Source: Diploscapter coronatus | Taxonomy: Eukaryota; Nematoda; Chromadorea; Rhabditida; Rhabditidae | Assembly: GCA_964036155.1 (NCBI GenBank) | Contig: OZ038423.1 | Coordinates: 74,911,249 to 74,975,248, forward strand | Direction of reading: 5' to 3' | Length of the DNA: 64,000 bases | Shown here: positions 62,581 to 64,000 of the stretch, one piece after another | Layout: the number at the start of each line of letters is the position of its first letter | How positions within the stretch are numbered: the first letter of the stretch is position 1 | Program-made: the position numbers and the translations under genes | Notes under the pieces: generated by a model | Seen by the model: the letters and a program-made list of their open reading frames with translations, nothing else | Databases searched by the model: none | Told to the model about the DNA's origin: nothing

Positions 62581-64000
62581 ATGATGAATCGACCGAGGAA
62601 ACAACATTCTCAGTGGGATTTGAGGTGGGTTGTTGATTCGATTAGAATGATCATTCTCAGCACTGTTGAGACTGAAATTGGCTTCAACTCTAGTATTTTT
62701 TATATTTCAATTTCGTTTCTATTCCGATTTGTTTTTCGTCTTCCATGCCATTGCACCAATTGTTTACATTTTCATTATCTTACGGACTTCTTCATTCATC
62801 ATAATCAATCATATGCCATGTTGTAAGATACTGTAAATTGTAAACGCAGAAGACATTTTGGGATGGATAATTACTCATTTTCAGCAAAATCCAGCTCAAT
62901 GTCGACACGAACACAGATCCGGTGAAAGGCAATGACACAGAAATACGGTAAATAGAAGAGACTATATTTGGTGAATCCTTACTTCAGACACTCTCAACAC
63001 TTCTCTACGATTCGACATCAGAGTCACTATTTTTCGAGGATCGAAGCTCTGGCGGCAAATGGCTACAATTATCTGAAATATGCTAAGTACTCCGAAGTCA
63101 AGAAGACGGAAAACACGTAAGCCTTATGACATTCTATCGGTCTGATTCACTTTGCTAAATTAAAGATTCCTCTTCTTGAATAGATTGAAAGCTGTTTCAA
63201 TAACCGATAACTTAGGACGAAATAAACGATGCACAAATTCGAACATGCAAAGTGTGCATTACGTATATATACAAATAGTCGTCAAACTCATTACTTGAAT
63301 ACGAGGTATTAACGTAAAGTCAGCTGCAAACAACGCGCATTAAAAGTCAGTGTCATTTACTTCACCTCAAGTAAACAATCGATCATTGGCAATATCTATC
63401 TATATGAAAGTTTCTTTTCAATTCAGTGGCTCGCCTCGCTTCACCGTGTCGCATCTGTCTTTCAACACGGATCTTCGATCCTCATGGGACTGTGCTCTGC
63501 TCCGGTTGCCCAGATATCACTCGACTCTGGTTGATATCAACTTTGAACTGCATGCTGGAGACGTCATGGCGATGATGTACACTTCTGGTAGGAAGGAAAA
63601 GAAATCCATCAGTCAAAATGCCAATCCGACTACCTACCTCATAGCATCATGGCGTTCAAGAATATGATCGACGGCAGGAGCGAGACAGAATCAAAATTTT
63701 TGTTTAATTCGGTGTTTGAGACAACCTTAGACATTTTTCGAAGCCAGGGGTCAGAATTCTGTCTCGCCTCTTATTGATGATGACATCAAGATCGTGTCAT
63801 TATGAACTCTTGCTACCAGAATCTTCTGAAAATTTACTATTCTCAACTAAAATGAATATTTTCAGAGTGGGAAATGAATTGCCTGATCCGACTTCTGTCC
63901 GGTGCCAAGATGAGCCGAGGCAAAGCCGGTGGAGAGATCACCATAAATGGGCATCGTCTAGATAAGCATCAATTGAGGCAGAGGATTGGTCTGTTTAGTC
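62581..64000 (+). CDS. ABCG half-transporter, ABCG8-like (5' part, cut by window end)
   Basis: Exons: 62581..62624, 62885..62947, 62988..63116, 63427..63587, 63866..(64000+). Phases agree throughout. About 85 residues precede the ATPase domain, as in ABCG8. SPRFTVSHLSFNTDLRSSWD followed by LVDINFELHAGDVMAMM matches the beta-strand, insert and 'L.SG..LAI' order of ABCG8 (LEVRDLNYQVDL...LSFKVRSGQMLAI). At the Walker A position the protein reads YTSEWEMN (130-137) instead of GxxGxGK(S/T), then LIRLLSGAK and GGEITINGHRL, the normal continuation. The P-loop is therefore missing although spacing is exact. Human ABCG8 also has a non-canonical P-loop. Head-to-head with the ABCG5-like gene. The rest of the gene lies outside the window. 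Confidence 0.75.
63676..63770. repeat. Small inverted repeat in ABCG8-like intron 4
   Basis: AGGAGCGAGACAGAAT and ATTCTGTCTCGCCTC are inverted near-copies with ends like the element at 61164-61312. Confidence 0.55.

Overview
The window reads as nuclear DNA of a rhabditid-type nematode. Genes are spread over many small exons with TTTTCAG-like acceptors, some introns are only 41-53 nt, a nematode-type seven-pass chemoreceptor is present, and introns and spacers hold many small inverted-repeat elements. All gene models below were spliced by hand from reading frame, splice sites and family resemblance. No prokaryotic feature, tRNA, rRNA or CRISPR array was seen.

Layout. 1-1.4 kb: first three coding exons of a minus-strand gene that runs off the left edge (unidentified, Pro/Ser/Gln-rich). 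1.4-7.7 kb: spacer with one small ORF resembling a chromo shadow domain. 7.7-12.4 kb: a chemoreceptor gene (SRE/Sra-superfamily-like) and an orphan last exon of a lost tandem copy, flanked by inverted-repeat elements. 12.5-12.8 kb: a 68-residue secreted peptide gene (minus). 14.3-32.6 kb: a polypyrimidine-tract-binding protein gene (PTB/hnRNP I type, four RRMs, minus) with long pyrimidine-rich introns and two candidate first exons. 34.8-35.6 kb: a small unidentified minus gene, head-to-head with a plus-strand gene for a 333-residue phosphosite-rich protein (35.8-38.3 kb). 39.2-41.1 kb: SNAPC1-like snRNA transcription factor subunit. 42.2-44.7 kb: 2,4-dienoyl-CoA reductase ending in SKL. 45.68-52.0 kb: a 6.3-kb foldback transposon with a perfect 8-bp target duplication. 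54.5-57.3 kb: a tandem pair of four-pass membrane proteins (MARVEL-like). 58.0-61.1 kb (minus) and 62.6-64.0 kb (plus, cut by the window end): two divergent ABCG half-transporters.

Most interesting: the two ABCG genes are head-to-head and look like the two halves of the ABCG5/ABCG8 sterol exporter. Their nucleotide-binding motifs are degenerate in a partly complementary way, and the Walker A motif of the ABCG8-like half seems erased by two compensating frameshifts. Second is the foldback element, with near-identical 2-3 kb arms, nested repeats and termini shared with a small element inside the receptor intron. Housekeeping genes (PTB, SNAPC1, DECR) are clear; the receptor, secreted peptide and tetraspan pair are accessory genes.
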